16,582 nt of DNA from Pseudomonadota bacterium (GCA_023416545.1 JAEZHO010000284.1:1-16582); one strand, 5' to 3'. Positions 8,265 to 16,582 are shown, numbered from the stretch's first letter. The notes: generated from the sequence alone by a model not told the origin. Made by a program: numbers and translations.

Positions 8265-9185
8265 CTACCAGGCGATCACTTCGCCACCGCGATAACGCTC
8301 CACCTCCTCCAGCAGCCAGGAGCGGAAGGCCACCACCGGGCGGAAGTCGGTCTTGGTGAGGGGCGCGACCGCATAATAGGCGCTGGGGCTGCGCACCTGG
8401 TGCGGATAGGCCTGCACGAGCCGGCCCGTTGCGAGTTCGGAATCGATCAGGAAAAGCGGCATCAGCGCCACGCCCAGCCCGGCCGCGCAGGCCTGGGCGA
8501 CGCTGCCGAACTGTTCGAAGCGCATGCCCTGGGCAGGCCCGCCCGGGATGCCGAGGCTCTGGAACCAGTGCGCCCATGCACCCGGGCGCGAGGCCATGTG
8601 GAGGAGCGGAAGGCCCATGATGTCCTCCGCCCGGCCGATCGGATGATCGGCAAGGAAGGCGGGGCTGCAGACCGGCGCGACCATCTCCTCCATCAGGAAG
8701 GCGCAGTCGGCACCCGGCCAGTCCGGCTGACCGATATGGATCGCCATGTCTATGCCGTCGCGCTCGAAATCGAAGATGCCGATCCGGGTGGCAAAACTGA
8801 GGGTGATCTCCGGGTGACGGGCGACGAAGCCCGGAATGCGGGGCATCAGCCAGCGCGTTCCGAAGGTGGGCAATATGGCTAGGTTCAGCGTGTCGTTATG
8901 CCGTTTGGTCATGGCCTGCAGCGAGGCCGACCTTATCTGGGAGAGCGCCGCGCCGACCGCCTTGGCATATTCGGCGCCCGCCGACGTCAACACGACGCCG
9001 CGGCTCGTCCGTTCGAACAGAAGGGTGCCGAGAAGGTCTTCAAGCCCGGAAACCTGGCGACTGATGGCCCCTTGCGTCAGGGCTAGCTCTTCCGCCGCGG
9101 CCGAGAAGCTGCGCAGGCGCGCAACGGACTCGAACGCCGCGAGCGCGGCGGTGGAAGGAAGCAGGCGACGACTGAGACTGGTCAT
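8265..9185 (-). CDS. LysR-family regulator (GcvA-like), divergent from gcdH
   Basis: The 306-residue product is a GcvA-type LysR protein. Its N-terminus (LPSTAALAAFESVARLRSFS) leads into a helix-turn-helix with AAEELALTQGAISRQVSGLE, then FERTSRGVVLT. A periplasmic-binding-protein-like effector domain follows. The ATG at 9185 is preferred because it gives the usual short lead to the DNA-binding domain and has AGGA close upstream. A GTG at 9203 would add six residues but lacks a ribosome site. It is transcribed away from gcdH across a 97-base gap containing an inverted repeat. In Pseudomonas a LysR regulator called GcdR is divergent from gcdH and activates it in response to glutarate; the same role is inferred here from position. 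Confidence 0.92.
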   Translation of the reverse strand: MTSLSRRLLPSTAALAAFESVARLRSFSAAAEELALTQGAISRQVSGLEDLLGTLLFERTSRGVVLTSAGAEYAKAVGAALSQIRSASLQAMTKRHNDTLNLAILPTFGTRWLMPRIPGFVARHPEITLSFATRIGIFDFERDGIDMAIHIGQPDWPGADCAFLMEEMVAPVCSPAFLADHPIGRAEDIMGLPLLHMASRPGAWAHWFQSLGIPGGPAQGMRFEQFGSVAQACAAGLGVALMPLFLIDSELATGRLVQAYPHQVRSPSAYYAVAPLTKTDFRPVVAFRSWLLEEVERYRGGEVIAW

Positions 9186-9201
9186 ACGTCCTATTACTAT
9201 C

Positions 9202-9219
9202 ACTCATGGGGGAATGAGT
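9202..9219. promoter_or_regulatory. Candidate LysR operator between the regulator gene and gcdH
   Basis: A perfect inverted repeat, ACTCAT-N6-ATGAGT, lies 17 bases upstream of the LysR start codon. Its centre is about 53 bases before the predicted gcdH transcription start, where an activating LysR protein commonly binds. On the minus strand it falls inside a weak candidate promoter for the regulator (TTTACT at 9217-9222 and TAGTAA at 9194-9199), which would fit autorepression. The repeat is seen; the binding is inferred. Confidence 0.55.
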
Positions 9220-9228
9220 AAACGCACC

Positions 9229-9257
9229 TTGCTGCACTGGAACCGGTCGCCGATAAT
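9229..9257 (+). promoter_or_regulatory. Probable sigma70-type promoter of gcdH
   Basis: TTGCTG (9229-9234) and GATAAT (9252-9257) are separated by exactly 17 bases. The -10 box matches consensus at 5 of 6 positions, while the -35 box is weaker, as expected for an activator-dependent promoter. The gcdH GTG lies 26 bases downstream of the -10 box. Confidence 0.55.
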
Positions 9258-9282
9258 CCCGCCACAACAATGGAGGTTCATC

Positions 9283-10470
<1,188 letters not shown>

Positions 10471-10482
10471 GAACCCGGAAAA

Positions 10483-10507
10483 TGCCGGCGGTGACCTGCC
10501 GCCGGCA
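10483..10507 (+). terminator. Stem-loop just after gcdH, possible terminator
   Basis: A perfect nine-base-pair stem (TGCCGGCGG / CCGCCGGCA) with a seven-base loop begins 12 bases after the gcdH stop. It lacks a clear T-run (ATTCGCCCC follows), so it may be a weak terminator or an mRNA-stabilising hairpin rather than a full stop. Confidence 0.4.
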
Positions 10508-10545
10508 ATTCGCCCCTTGTTACCGCCTTCGACCTTGGATCGATC

Positions 10546-10664
10546 GGCCGGAAGGCCTATGTGGGGAAGGCGGACGGGCGGCCCTGCCGCCGTCACACCG
10601 CTCCGCCAGGGCTCCACCGGCATCACCCGAAAGGGTTCGCCGGCCTCTCAGGTTCCGGTCTTTT
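10546..10664 (+). promoter_or_regulatory. Hairpin-rich leader before the aldehyde dehydrogenase gene
   Basis: The 214-base gap between gcdH and the next gene contains no convincing protein gene. Several hairpins are visible: GGCC-GGAA-GGCC (10546-10557), GGCGGC-CCT-GCCGCC (10577-10591), and CCGGC/GCCGG (10617-10643) enclosing ACCC-GAAA-GGGT. A further CCGG/CCGG hairpin (10640-10658) is followed by TCTTTT. The last two share bases 10640-10643 and cannot form together, as in attenuators. A 35-codon frame from ATG at 10559 to TAG at 10666 runs through the region with a GGAAGG a few bases upstream; I see no sign that it is a real gene. A regulatory role is a guess from structure alone. Confidence 0.3.
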
Positions 10665-10684
10665 AGATAAACAAGGTTCACGCG

Positions 10685-12121
10685 ATGCATTCCTATCCCG
10701 ACATCCAGCTTTTCATCGACGGCTCTTGGCGCGACGCCGTCGCCGGTGAGACCATTCCAGTGTCGGATCCGGCCACGGAAGAAGTCATCGGCAAGATCGC
10801 CCACGCCAGGAAGGCGGATCTCGACATCGCCCTTGAGGCGGCTGAGCGCGGCTTCAAGGTCTGGCGGGACACGTCGCCGCTGGAGCGAGCCAGGATCATG
10901 CGCAAGGCAGCCCAGTTGCTTCGCGATCGCGTCGACTACGTCTCCTGGCTGATGACGCGCGAACAGGGCAAGCCGCTCGCGCAATCGACGGCCGAGATCC
11001 TCGGCGCCGCCGACACGATCGACTGGTTCGCGGAAGAAGGCCGCCGCACCTACGGCCAAGTCATTCCGTCGCGCTTCAGCGGCGTTTCGCAGATGACCGT
11101 CAAGCTTCCGGTCGGCCCGGTCGCCGCCTTCACGCCTTGGAACTTCCCGATCAACCAGATCGTCCGCAAGCTGTCCGCCGCCCTCTGCACCGGCTGCTCG
11201 ATCATCGTCAAGGCGCCCGAGGAAACCCCGGCCTCCCCGGCCGAACTGATCCGTGTCTTCGTCGATGCCGGCGTCCCGGCAGGCGTTGTGAACCTCGTCT
11301 ACGGCATTCCCTCCGAAATCTCGGAATACCTGATCCCCCATCCGGTCATCCGCAAGATCTCCTTCACCGGGTCCACCCCGGTCGGCAAGCACCTGGCGGC
11401 ACTGGCCGGCCGGCACATGAAGCGCGCGACGATGGAACTCGGCGGCCACGCCCCGGCGATCATCTTCGACGACGCCGATCTCGAGAAGGCGATCGAGGTC
11501 ACCGCGGCGGCGAAGTTCAGGAACGCCGGTCAGGTCTGCGTCGCCCCAACCCGCTTCCTGGTCCAGGACGCCGTGGCCGACCGTTTCGTCGAGGGCTTCG
11601 TGAAGGCAGCGCGGGCCATCAAGGTCGGAAACGGGCTGGAGGACGGCGTGACAATGGGTCCGCTCGCCAACGAGCGCCGCATTCCGGCCATGGAGGACAT
11701 GATCCACGACGCCGTCTCGAAGGGTGCCGAATTGAAGACCGGCGGAAAGCGGATCGGCAACAAGGGCTATTTCTTCGAGCCGACCGTCCTTGCAGACGTG
11801 CCGACCTCGGCCAAGATGATGAACGACGAGCCTTTCGGGCCGCTCGCCATCATCAACCGCTTCTCGTCGATCGACGAGGCGCTCGTGGAAGCCAACCGCC
11901 TGCCCTTCGGCCTCGCCTCCTACGCCTTCACCGGTTCGGTGAAGACCGCGCACGCGCTCAGCCGCAACATGGAAGCCGGCATGCTGACGATCAACCACAA
12001 CGGGCTTTCCATTCCGGAAGTGCCCTTCGGCGGCATCAAGGATTCAGGCTACGGCACCGAAGGCGGTTCGGAAGCCGTCGAAGCCTACCTGGAGACCCGT
12101 TTCGTCACGCAGATGAACTGA
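10685..12121 (+). CDS. NAD(P)-dependent aldehyde dehydrogenase, succinate/glutarate-semialdehyde group
   Basis: The 478-residue soluble enzyme oxidises an aldehyde to its acid. Core motifs are present: Asn153 in TPWNFP, cofactor-binding Lys176 in VKAPEETP, FTGSTPVGK (227-235), general base Glu251 in MELGG, and catalytic Cys285 in AGQVCVAPTR. The C-terminal PFGPLA and PFGGIKDSGYG segments are also intact. Length and motif set fit the succinate-semialdehyde dehydrogenase (GabD-like) group. Next to gcdH, glutarate semialdehyde from lysine or 5-aminovalerate is an attractive substrate; succinate semialdehyde or 2-oxoglutarate semialdehyde remain possible. The ATG at 10685 has AAGG eight bases upstream. 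The gene is either co-transcribed with gcdH or read from its own promoter in the 214-base gap, and ends at a strong terminator. Confidence 0.92.
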   Translation: MHSYPDIQLFIDGSWRDAVAGETIPVSDPATEEVIGKIAHARKADLDIALEAAERGFKVWRDTSPLERARIMRKAAQLLRDRVDYVSWLMTREQGKPLAQSTAEILGAADTIDWFAEEGRRTYGQVIPSRFSGVSQMTVKLPVGPVAAFTPWNFPINQIVRKLSAALCTGCSIIVKAPEETPASPAELIRVFVDAGVPAGVVNLVYGIPSEISEYLIPHPVIRKISFTGSTPVGKHLAALAGRHMKRATMELGGHAPAIIFDDADLEKAIEVTAAAKFRNAGQVCVAPTRFLVQDAVADRFVEGFVKAARAIKVGNGLEDGVTMGPLANERRIPAMEDMIHDAVSKGAELKTGGKRIGNKGYFFEPTVLADVPTSAKMMNDEPFGPLAIINRFSSIDEALVEANRLPFGLASYAFTGSVKTAHALSRNMEAGMLTINHNGLSIPEVPFGGIKDSGYGTEGGSEAVEAYLETRFVTQMN

Positions 12122-12140
12122 TCTCGTGTGATCGATATGC

Positions 12141-12175
12141 AAAAGGGCCGGCGGAATGCTTCGCCGGCCTTTTTT
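12141..12175. terminator. Strong bidirectional Rho-independent terminator
   Basis: GGCCGGCG (12146-12153) pairs with CGCCGGCC (12162-12169) around an eight-base loop. TTTTTT follows on the plus strand, and AAAA (12141-12144) precedes it, giving a T-run on the minus strand. It lies between the convergent aldehyde dehydrogenase and cysA genes and can serve both. Confidence 0.9.
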
Positions 12176-12180
12176 ATTGC

Positions 12181-13203
12181 CTACTCGGCAGCGAAGACCT
12201 GTGCCCGCCTGAGGGTCACGAACCCCTGCTCGCCCGCGCGGACGCCGAGTTCCGGCTCCACGTCGAATTCCAGATGCTCGCCGCCGGTGGTGATCGCCAC
12301 GACGCGGCGCCCGCAGGGCCGGTCCAGCACGCGGGTGATGGTCGCGGCAATGCCGGGCCCGGTCGTCGACCAGTCCAGGTCTCCGGGGCGGGCATAGACC
12401 TCCGCCGGCCCGTCCTTGACGTCGCCCGCCGGCACCGAAGCACCTTCCGAACGGGCCACGCCGCCGCGGACTTCCGCCGCAAACCGGTTCGCATCGCCGA
12501 GGAAGCGGGTGACGAAGGCGGAGTTCGGATCACGACAGACCTGCTGCGGCGTTCCCTCCTGGACGATCATTCCCTCGTTGAGGATGACCACGCGGTCAGC
12601 CAGGTCGAGGGCCTCCTCCTGGTCGTGGGTGACGAAGAGCGTGGTGATGCCGAGTTCGTCATGGATTTCCCGCAGCCAGCGACGCAGGTCGCGCCGGACG
12701 GCGGCGTCGAGCGCGCCGAAGGGTTCGTCGAGCAGCAGCACCTTCGGATCGACGGCAAGCGCCCGGGCAAGCGCCACGCGCTGGCGCTGGCCGCCGGAGA
12801 TCTGCGCCGGGAAGCGATCGCCGAGCCCCTCCAGTCGCACGAGCCGCAGCAGGTCCTCGACGCGCCTTGCGATCGCCGCCTTCTCGCGCCTCACCTTGGA
12901 TACCTTCATGCCGAAGGCGATGTTCTCCGCCACCGTCATGTGCGGGAAGAGCGCATAATGCTGGAAGACGAAACCGACGCCACGCTCGCGGACCGGAATG
13001 TCGGTCGCGTCCTGCTCGCCGAAATAGATATGCCCGCCATCGGCGTATTCGAGACCGGCGACCATGCGCAATATGGTCGTCTTGCCCGAACCGGACGGCC
13101 CGAGCAGGGCAACCAGTTCCCCGCTCCCGATCTCCAGCGAGACGTCGCGTACGGCACGGAAGGTCTGAAAGGTCTTCGCGACGCGGTCGAGGCGGATCTT
13201 CAT
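12181..13203 (-). CDS. cysA: Sulfate/thiosulfate ABC transporter ATP-binding protein CysA
   Basis: This 340-residue cytoplasmic ATPase drives sulfate and thiosulfate import. Motifs are Walker A GPSGSGKT (35-42), Q-loop Gln81 in VFQHYALFPHMT, signature ISGGQRQR (135-142), Walker B VLLLDEP (155-161) and switch His193 in VTHDQEEA. A C-terminal regulatory, TOBE-like segment occupies about residues 240-340, as usual for CysA. The ATG at 13203 overlaps the cysW stop (ATGA) with GGAG eight bases upstream, indicating translational coupling. It is the last gene of the operon and ends beside the bidirectional terminator. The assignment rests on the family motifs plus the sbp-cysT-cysW context. Confidence 0.95.
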   Translation of the reverse strand: MKIRLDRVAKTFQTFRAVRDVSLEIGSGELVALLGPSGSGKTTILRMVAGLEYADGGHIYFGEQDATDIPVRERGVGFVFQHYALFPHMTVAENIAFGMKVSKVRREKAAIARRVEDLLRLVRLEGLGDRFPAQISGGQRQRVALARALAVDPKVLLLDEPFGALDAAVRRDLRRWLREIHDELGITTLFVTHDQEEALDLADRVVILNEGMIVQEGTPQQVCRDPNSAFVTRFLGDANRFAAEVRGGVARSEGASVPAGDVKDGPAEVYARPGDLDWSTTGPGIAATITRVLDRPCGRRVVAITTGGEHLEFDVEPELGVRAGEQGFVTLRRAQVFAAE

Positions 13204-14105
13204 GGCTTGGGCTCCACGGCAGGTACGGCCGATACGGGCGGTGCGGACAGCGAGGGACGGCGGACGCGACCGGCGCCTCGCCCTTCCAGCGCAACCTTGG
13301 CGATGATGGTGAACACGGCGAGGACCGCCAGGATCGAGGCCGAGGCGAAGGCACCGGCGGCCTGGTAATCGTGGTAGAGAAGTTCGATATGGAGCGGCAG
13401 CGTGTTCGTCTGGCCGCGGATATTGCCGGAGACCACCGACACGGCGCCGAATTCGCCCATCACGCGGGCATTGCAGAGCACCACCCCGTAGAGCAGTGCC
13501 CACTTGATGTTCGGAAGCGTGACCGAAAAGAAGGTGCGCCAGCCCGACGCGCCGAGCGAGGTCGCGGCCTCCTCGAGGTCCCTGCCCTGCGCCTGCATCA
13601 GCGGAATGAGTTCGCGCGCCACGAAGGGAGCCGTGACGAACAGCGAGGCGAGGATGATCCCCGGCAAGGCGAAGAGGATCTTGATGTCATAGGCCTCCAG
13701 CAAGGGGCCGAAAACGCCCTGCAGACCATAGACGAACAGGTAGGCGACGCCCGCAACGATCGGCGAGACGGAAAACGGGATCTCGATCACCACCAGCAGG
13801 AGACGGCGGCCCGGGAAGTCGAACTTGGTGATCGCCCAGGCGGCAGCAACGCCGAAGACGGTGTTTATCGGAACCGTCACGAGCGCCGTTATGACCGTCA
13901 GCATGATGGCGTGGCGGGTATCCGGATGGGCGAGCGTCTCCACATAGACGCGCCACCCCTTGGAAAAGGCTTCAAAGCCTATGACGACGAGGGGCGCGAG
14001 GATGAGCAGCGCACCGAGGATCAGCACGACGCCGATCATGACGCGGCGGAAGACCGGCTGGTCTCCGACGCGCGGGGGCTTGTTGCGGGAATGGACGGCC
14101 GACAT
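13200..14105 (-). CDS. cysW: Sulfate ABC transporter permease CysW
   Basis: The 301-residue product is one of two sulfate channel subunits in the inner membrane. After a polar N-terminus the first membrane segment spans about 20-45. Typical CysW features follow: WAITKFDFPGR, IEIPFSVSPIVAG, and a coupling loop around 178-205 (EEAATSLGASGWRTFFSVTL). GEFGAVSVVSG and LYHDYQAAGAFA lie nearer the end. The C-terminus is an unusually proline/alanine/valine-rich tail. The ATG at 14105 begins two bases after the cysT stop, with GAGG seven bases upstream; the 3' end overlaps cysA by four bases. Confidence 0.95.
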   Translation of the reverse strand: MSAVHSRNKPPRVGDQPVFRRVMIGVVLILGALLILAPLVVIGFEAFSKGWRVYVETLAHPDTRHAIMLTVITALVTVPINTVFGVAAAWAITKFDFPGRRLLLVVIEIPFSVSPIVAGVAYLFVYGLQGVFGPLLEAYDIKILFALPGIILASLFVTAPFVARELIPLMQAQGRDLEEAATSLGASGWRTFFSVTLPNIKWALLYGVVLCNARVMGEFGAVSVVSGNIRGQTNTLPLHIELLYHDYQAAGAFASASILAVLAVFTIIAKVALEGRGAGRVRRPSLSAPPVSAVPAVEPKP

Positions 14106-14107
14106 CC

Positions 14108-14929
14108 TCAGTTCCTCACGGTATAGCGCAGCGCCCGCGCCTGCAGCAGATTGGTGATCGCCAGCATGGCAAAGGCAGTGAAGAGGAGGACGGAGGCGAT
14201 CGCGGCCGCCGCCTGGTAGTCGTATTCCTCGAGGCGGATGAAGACGAGGAGCGCGGTGATCTCCGTCGACATCGGCTGGTTGCCGGCGATGAAGATAATG
14301 GCGCCGAATTCGCCGAGCGACCGCGCGAAGGACAGGGACAGCCCGGCCAGCAGCGCCGGCGTCAGCAGCGGCAGGATGACCTTGCGGAAGATCGCCCAGT
14401 CGGAGCCCCCGAGTGATTGCGCCGCCTCTTCCAGCGCCGGATCGAGATCCTCCAGGACCGGCTGCACGGTGCGCACGATGAAGGGCAGCGACGTGAAGCA
14501 CATGGCGATCATGATGCCGAGCGGCGTATAGGCGACCTTGATCCCGAGATCGGCAAGCACCGAGCCGAACCAGCCGTTGGTCGCGAAGAGCGCGGTGAGC
14601 GAAATCCCCGCGACGGCGGTGGGCAATGCGAACGGCAGGTCGACCATGGCGTCGACGAGGCGCCAGCCCGGAAAGCGGTATCGCGTCAGCACCCAGGCGA
14701 GCGCGAGGCCGAAGACGAGGTTGAAGGCGGTCGCGCCGAGTGCGGTCAGGACGGTGACGCGGTAGCTTGCCACGGCCCGGGGAGAGGAGACGATCGCCCA
14801 ATAGTCGGCAGGCCCCAGACTGGCGGCCTTGAAGATCAGCGCCGCAAGCGGCAGCACCACGATCAGGCCGACATAGAAGAGCGTTATGCCGAGCGAAAGC
14901 GACAATCCCGGCAGGACATTGCGTCTCAA
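14108..14929 (-). CDS. cysT: Sulfate ABC transporter permease CysT (CysU), TTG start
   Basis: The 273-residue product is the partner channel subunit. It begins with a VLPGLSLSLGITLFYVGLIV first membrane segment and retains VDLPFALPTAVAG (96-108), a coupling loop near 165-190 (EEAAQSLGGSDWAIFRKVIL) and SLGEFGAIIFIAGN. The best start is TTG at 14929, with GGGGA six bases upstream. The nearby AATG is in another frame, and starting further in would remove the conserved N-terminus. It follows sbp after a 75-base gap containing a Rho-independent terminator, so its mRNA level probably depends on readthrough. Confidence 0.93.
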   Translation of the reverse strand: MRRNVLPGLSLSLGITLFYVGLIVVLPLAALIFKAASLGPADYWAIVSSPRAVASYRVTVLTALGATAFNLVFGLALAWVLTRYRFPGWRLVDAMVDLPFALPTAVAGISLTALFATNGWFGSVLADLGIKVAYTPLGIMIAMCFTSLPFIVRTVQPVLEDLDPALEEAAQSLGGSDWAIFRKVILPLLTPALLAGLSLSFARSLGEFGAIIFIAGNQPMSTEITALLVFIRLEEYDYQAAAAIASVLLFTAFAMLAITNLLQARALRYTVRN

Positions 14930-14954
14930 ACGTATTCCCCTGTCCTACGAATGC

Positions 14955-14983
14955 AAAAACCCGGCGGCCTTTCGACCGCCGGG
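14955..14983 (-). terminator. Rho-independent terminator inside the sulfate operon, between sbp and cysT
   Basis: On the minus strand, an eight-base-pair GC stem (CCCGGCGG / CCGCCGGG, 14960-14983) with an eight-base loop is followed directly by TTTTT (14955-14959). It lies 21 bases after the sbp stop and 25 bases before the cysT start. Partial termination would give more binding protein than permease. Confidence 0.8.
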
Positions 14984-15004
14984 AGGGTCGTCCTGGGAGA
15001 CGGA

Positions 15005-15991
15005 TTAACGGTTGCCGTAGAGCGTGTCGAGGGTGGCGCCGGAAGCGAAATGCTCTTCCTGGATCTTGCCCCAGCCGCCGAAGACGTCATCGACGTTGAC
15101 CAGCCGGATTTCCGGGAACTGGTCCTTGTACTCGGCGGCGACCTTCTCGTTGTGAACGCGGTGGCCGAAATCGGCCGCGATCCGCTGCCCTTCTTCGCTG
15201 TAGAGGAAATCCAGATAGCTCTTGGCGAGATCGCGGGAGCCGCGCTTGTCCGCCACCTTGTCGACGATCGCCACCGGGAACTCCGCAAGCAGGCTGACCG
15301 ACGGAATGACTGCGTCGAACTTGTCCTCGCCATACTGCTTGGCAATCGCCCGCGTCTCGGCTTCGAAGGTGATCAGGACGTCACCGATCTCGCGCTCCAC
15401 GAACGTGGTGGTGGCGGCGCGGCCTCCCGTGTCGAAAACCGGGACGTTGTCGAAAATCTTGCTGATGAACGCCTCGATCTTCTCCTCGTCGCCGTTGAAG
15501 GCTTCCTTCGCGTAGGCCACCGCCGCGAGATAGGTATAGCGGGCGTTGCCCGAAGTCTTCGGATTGGGGAAGACCACCTTCACGTCTTCGCGCGCCAGGT
15601 CGCTCCAGTCCTTGATGTTCTTCGGATTGCCTTCGCGCACCAGGAAGGACGGGAAGGAATAGAACGGAGAGGCGCTGTTGGGGAAATCCTGCTGCCAGTC
15701 GTCGGAAACGAAGCCCTGCTTCACCAGGAAGTCGATATCGGTCACCTGGTTGAAGGTGACGACATCCGCTTCCAGGCCCTCGACGATGGCGCGTGCCTGC
15801 TTCGACGTGCCGGCGTGCGATTGGTCGATGGTGATGCCCGGGTTCTGTTTGACGAATGCTTCGTTCTGTGCCGCAAAGACTTCGCGGGCAACGTCGTAGG
15901 ACGCGTTCAGCAGCGTGTTCGGCGACTGCGCGAAGGCGGGCGCCGCAAAGAGTGCGGCGAGAGCGGTGCTGAGGACGAGGAGGCGGTTCAT
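15005..15991 (-). CDS. sbp: Periplasmic sulfate-binding protein
   Basis: This 328-residue protein binds sulfate in the periplasm for the CysTWA importer. A signal peptide of about 21 residues ends with AFA before Gln-Ser. The mature part shows the family landmarks: LLNASYDVAREVF, SHAGTSKQARAIVEGLEADV (58-77) and the diagnostic NPKTSGNAR (143-151), then VFDTGGRAATTTF. The ATG at 15991 has GGAG seven bases upstream; an upstream ATG at 16018 would place a polar stretch before the signal peptide and is less likely. Thiosulfate-binding CysP proteins are close relatives, so substrate preference between sulfate and thiosulfate is not certain. It is the first gene of the operon. Confidence 0.94.
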   Translation of the reverse strand: MNRLLVLSTALAALFAAPAFAQSPNTLLNASYDVAREVFAAQNEAFVKQNPGITIDQSHAGTSKQARAIVEGLEADVVTFNQVTDIDFLVKQGFVSDDWQQDFPNSASPFYSFPSFLVREGNPKNIKDWSDLAREDVKVVFPNPKTSGNARYTYLAAVAYAKEAFNGDEEKIEAFISKIFDNVPVFDTGGRAATTTFVEREIGDVLITFEAETRAIAKQYGEDKFDAVIPSVSLLAEFPVAIVDKVADKRGSRDLAKSYLDFLYSEEGQRIAADFGHRVHNEKVAAEYKDQFPEIRLVNVDDVFGGWGKIQEEHFASGATLDTLYGNR

Positions 15992-16158
15992 GAATGTCTC
16001 CGGAATTCGATGATGCACGGAAGATAGTGATCGACCGGCATGTCCGCGAGAAACCGGCGCCCTCCAGCACGCAAAGGGTGGAAATTATGTTCCGTTCGGA
16101 GCGTCTTCGGCGATAGGGATCTGCTACGCGGATAAAAACCGCCCGCCTGAGCGCTCCC
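15992..16158 (-). promoter_or_regulatory. Presumed promoter region of the sulfate operon
   Basis: This 167-base gap contains no gene. Only a small inverted repeat, GGAA-N6-TTCC (16080-16093), and an embedded CATAAT on the minus strand stand out; no good -35 box is spaced to match. CysB-like control would be expected for sulfate uptake, but I cannot identify its site. Confidence 0.25.
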
Positions 16159-16582
16159 TCAGAGACGGTGGTCCGGGAACAGGCCTCCGTGCTTGCCCTG
16201 CAGGTAGCGCTCGATGCTCTCCGCCGTCACGTCGCTAAGGCCTGCCGGCAACCAGCGGGGATTGCGGTCCTTGTCGATGATGGCCGCCCGCACCCCTTCG
16301 TAGAAGTCGTGATGGCGAAGGATCTCGACGCCTGCCCCGAATTCCCGCTCGAGGCATTCCACCAGACCCGAACTCTGGCGCCCGGCGCGCAAGAGGCGCA
16401 AGCTGAGCTTCAGGCTGGTCGGCGACCGCTTGAGCATGGCCTCGCGGGTGGTGGCGGCGAGTCTACCTCCTCCGCCGCAAGCGCGGCAAGGACGTCCTCG
16501 ACGCGGTCGAAGCCGAAGCCGCGGGCGATAAGCTGCCGGTTCTTCTCGAGCACGCTCTCTGCGGGGGGAACCGCGAAGCTCG
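16159..16582 (-). pseudogene. 3-Hydroxyisobutyryl-CoA hydrolase / enoyl-CoA hydratase family, C-terminal part with an apparent frameshift
   Basis: This is the 3' part of a crotonase-fold gene; its 5' end lies beyond the window. The last 92 residues in one frame include SPTSLKLSL, HHDFYEGVRAAIIDKD and NPRWLP, typical of the C-terminus of 3-hydroxyisobutyryl-CoA hydrolase, an enzyme of valine breakdown. Upstream, the expected continuation is split. FAVPPAESVLEKNRQLIARG and the following residues to EEVD read in one frame, while AATTREAMLK reads in another. The break is at 16459-16460, where only two bases separate the two conserved stretches; one missing T (TTC to TC) would restore an in-frame Phe. 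The gene is either newly disrupted or carries a sequencing error. It runs in the same direction as sbp but is functionally unrelated. Confidence 0.75.

Noticed and set aside
10617..10660. A CTCTCAGGT-like stretch resembling the 3' part of a glycine riboswitch
   Set aside because: The matching 5' GAGAG strand and the conserved core are absent, so the resemblance is limited to a few bases.
11137..13368. A 743-codon plus-strand frame spanning the aldehyde dehydrogenase end, the terminator and the sulfate ATPase
   Set aside because: It runs through a strong terminator and overlaps two clear genes in other frames, with arginine-rich, low-complexity content.
16134..16162. Possible terminator after the 3-hydroxyisobutyryl-CoA hydrolase-type gene (CTGAG/CTCAG stem, then TTTTT on the minus strand)
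   Set aside because: The stem is only five base pairs, overlaps the stop codon, and the T-run is eight bases away from it.

Overview
The window is GC-rich bacterial DNA, densely packed with genes and coded mainly on the minus strand. Its protein families and gene arrangement point to an alphaproteobacterium of the Rhizobiales (Rhizobium, Ensifer, Agrobacterium or Shinella type). That placement is inferred from gene content and codon style; there is no rRNA to confirm it. I found no tRNA, rRNA, CRISPR array, insertion sequence or phage gene. No intergenic gap exceeds about 215 bases.

Positions 1-8151 (minus strand) hold a peptide-uptake operon. In transcription order it encodes a cytoplasmic M19 dipeptidase, a DppA/OppA-type binding protein, two permeases, two short ATPases and a LysR regulator, followed by a second binding protein. 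That second gene is cut by the window edge and carries an in-frame amber stop at codon 68. Four junctions in the transporter block are tightly spaced or overlap as ATGA. The likely path is import of short peptides or peptide-like compounds, then cleavage inside the cell.

Positions 8265-12175 hold a catabolic block. A GcvA-like LysR gene (minus) diverges from a glutaryl-CoA dehydrogenase gene (gcdH, plus). Between them lie a clear inverted repeat and a sigma70-like promoter. Downstream on the plus strand is an NAD(P)-dependent aldehyde dehydrogenase of the succinate/glutarate-semialdehyde group, behind a hairpin-rich leader. A strong bidirectional terminator closes the block. The set suggests degradation of lysine, glutarate or related C5 compounds, although the CoA-activating enzyme is not in the window.

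Positions 12181-15991 (minus strand) form a complete sulfate ABC importer: sbp, cysT, cysW, cysA. A Rho-independent terminator lies between sbp and cysT and probably sets the excess of binding protein over membrane parts. The right edge (16159-16582) is the C-terminal part of a 3-hydroxyisobutyryl-CoA hydrolase-type gene with an apparent one-base deletion.

Nothing here looks like a wholly new system. The points most worth a second look are the two gene lesions, the LysR gene lying between transporter genes and a second binding-protein gene, the TTG start on the first permease of both transporters, the terminator inside the sulfate operon, and the mutually exclusive hairpins in front of the aldehyde dehydrogenase.
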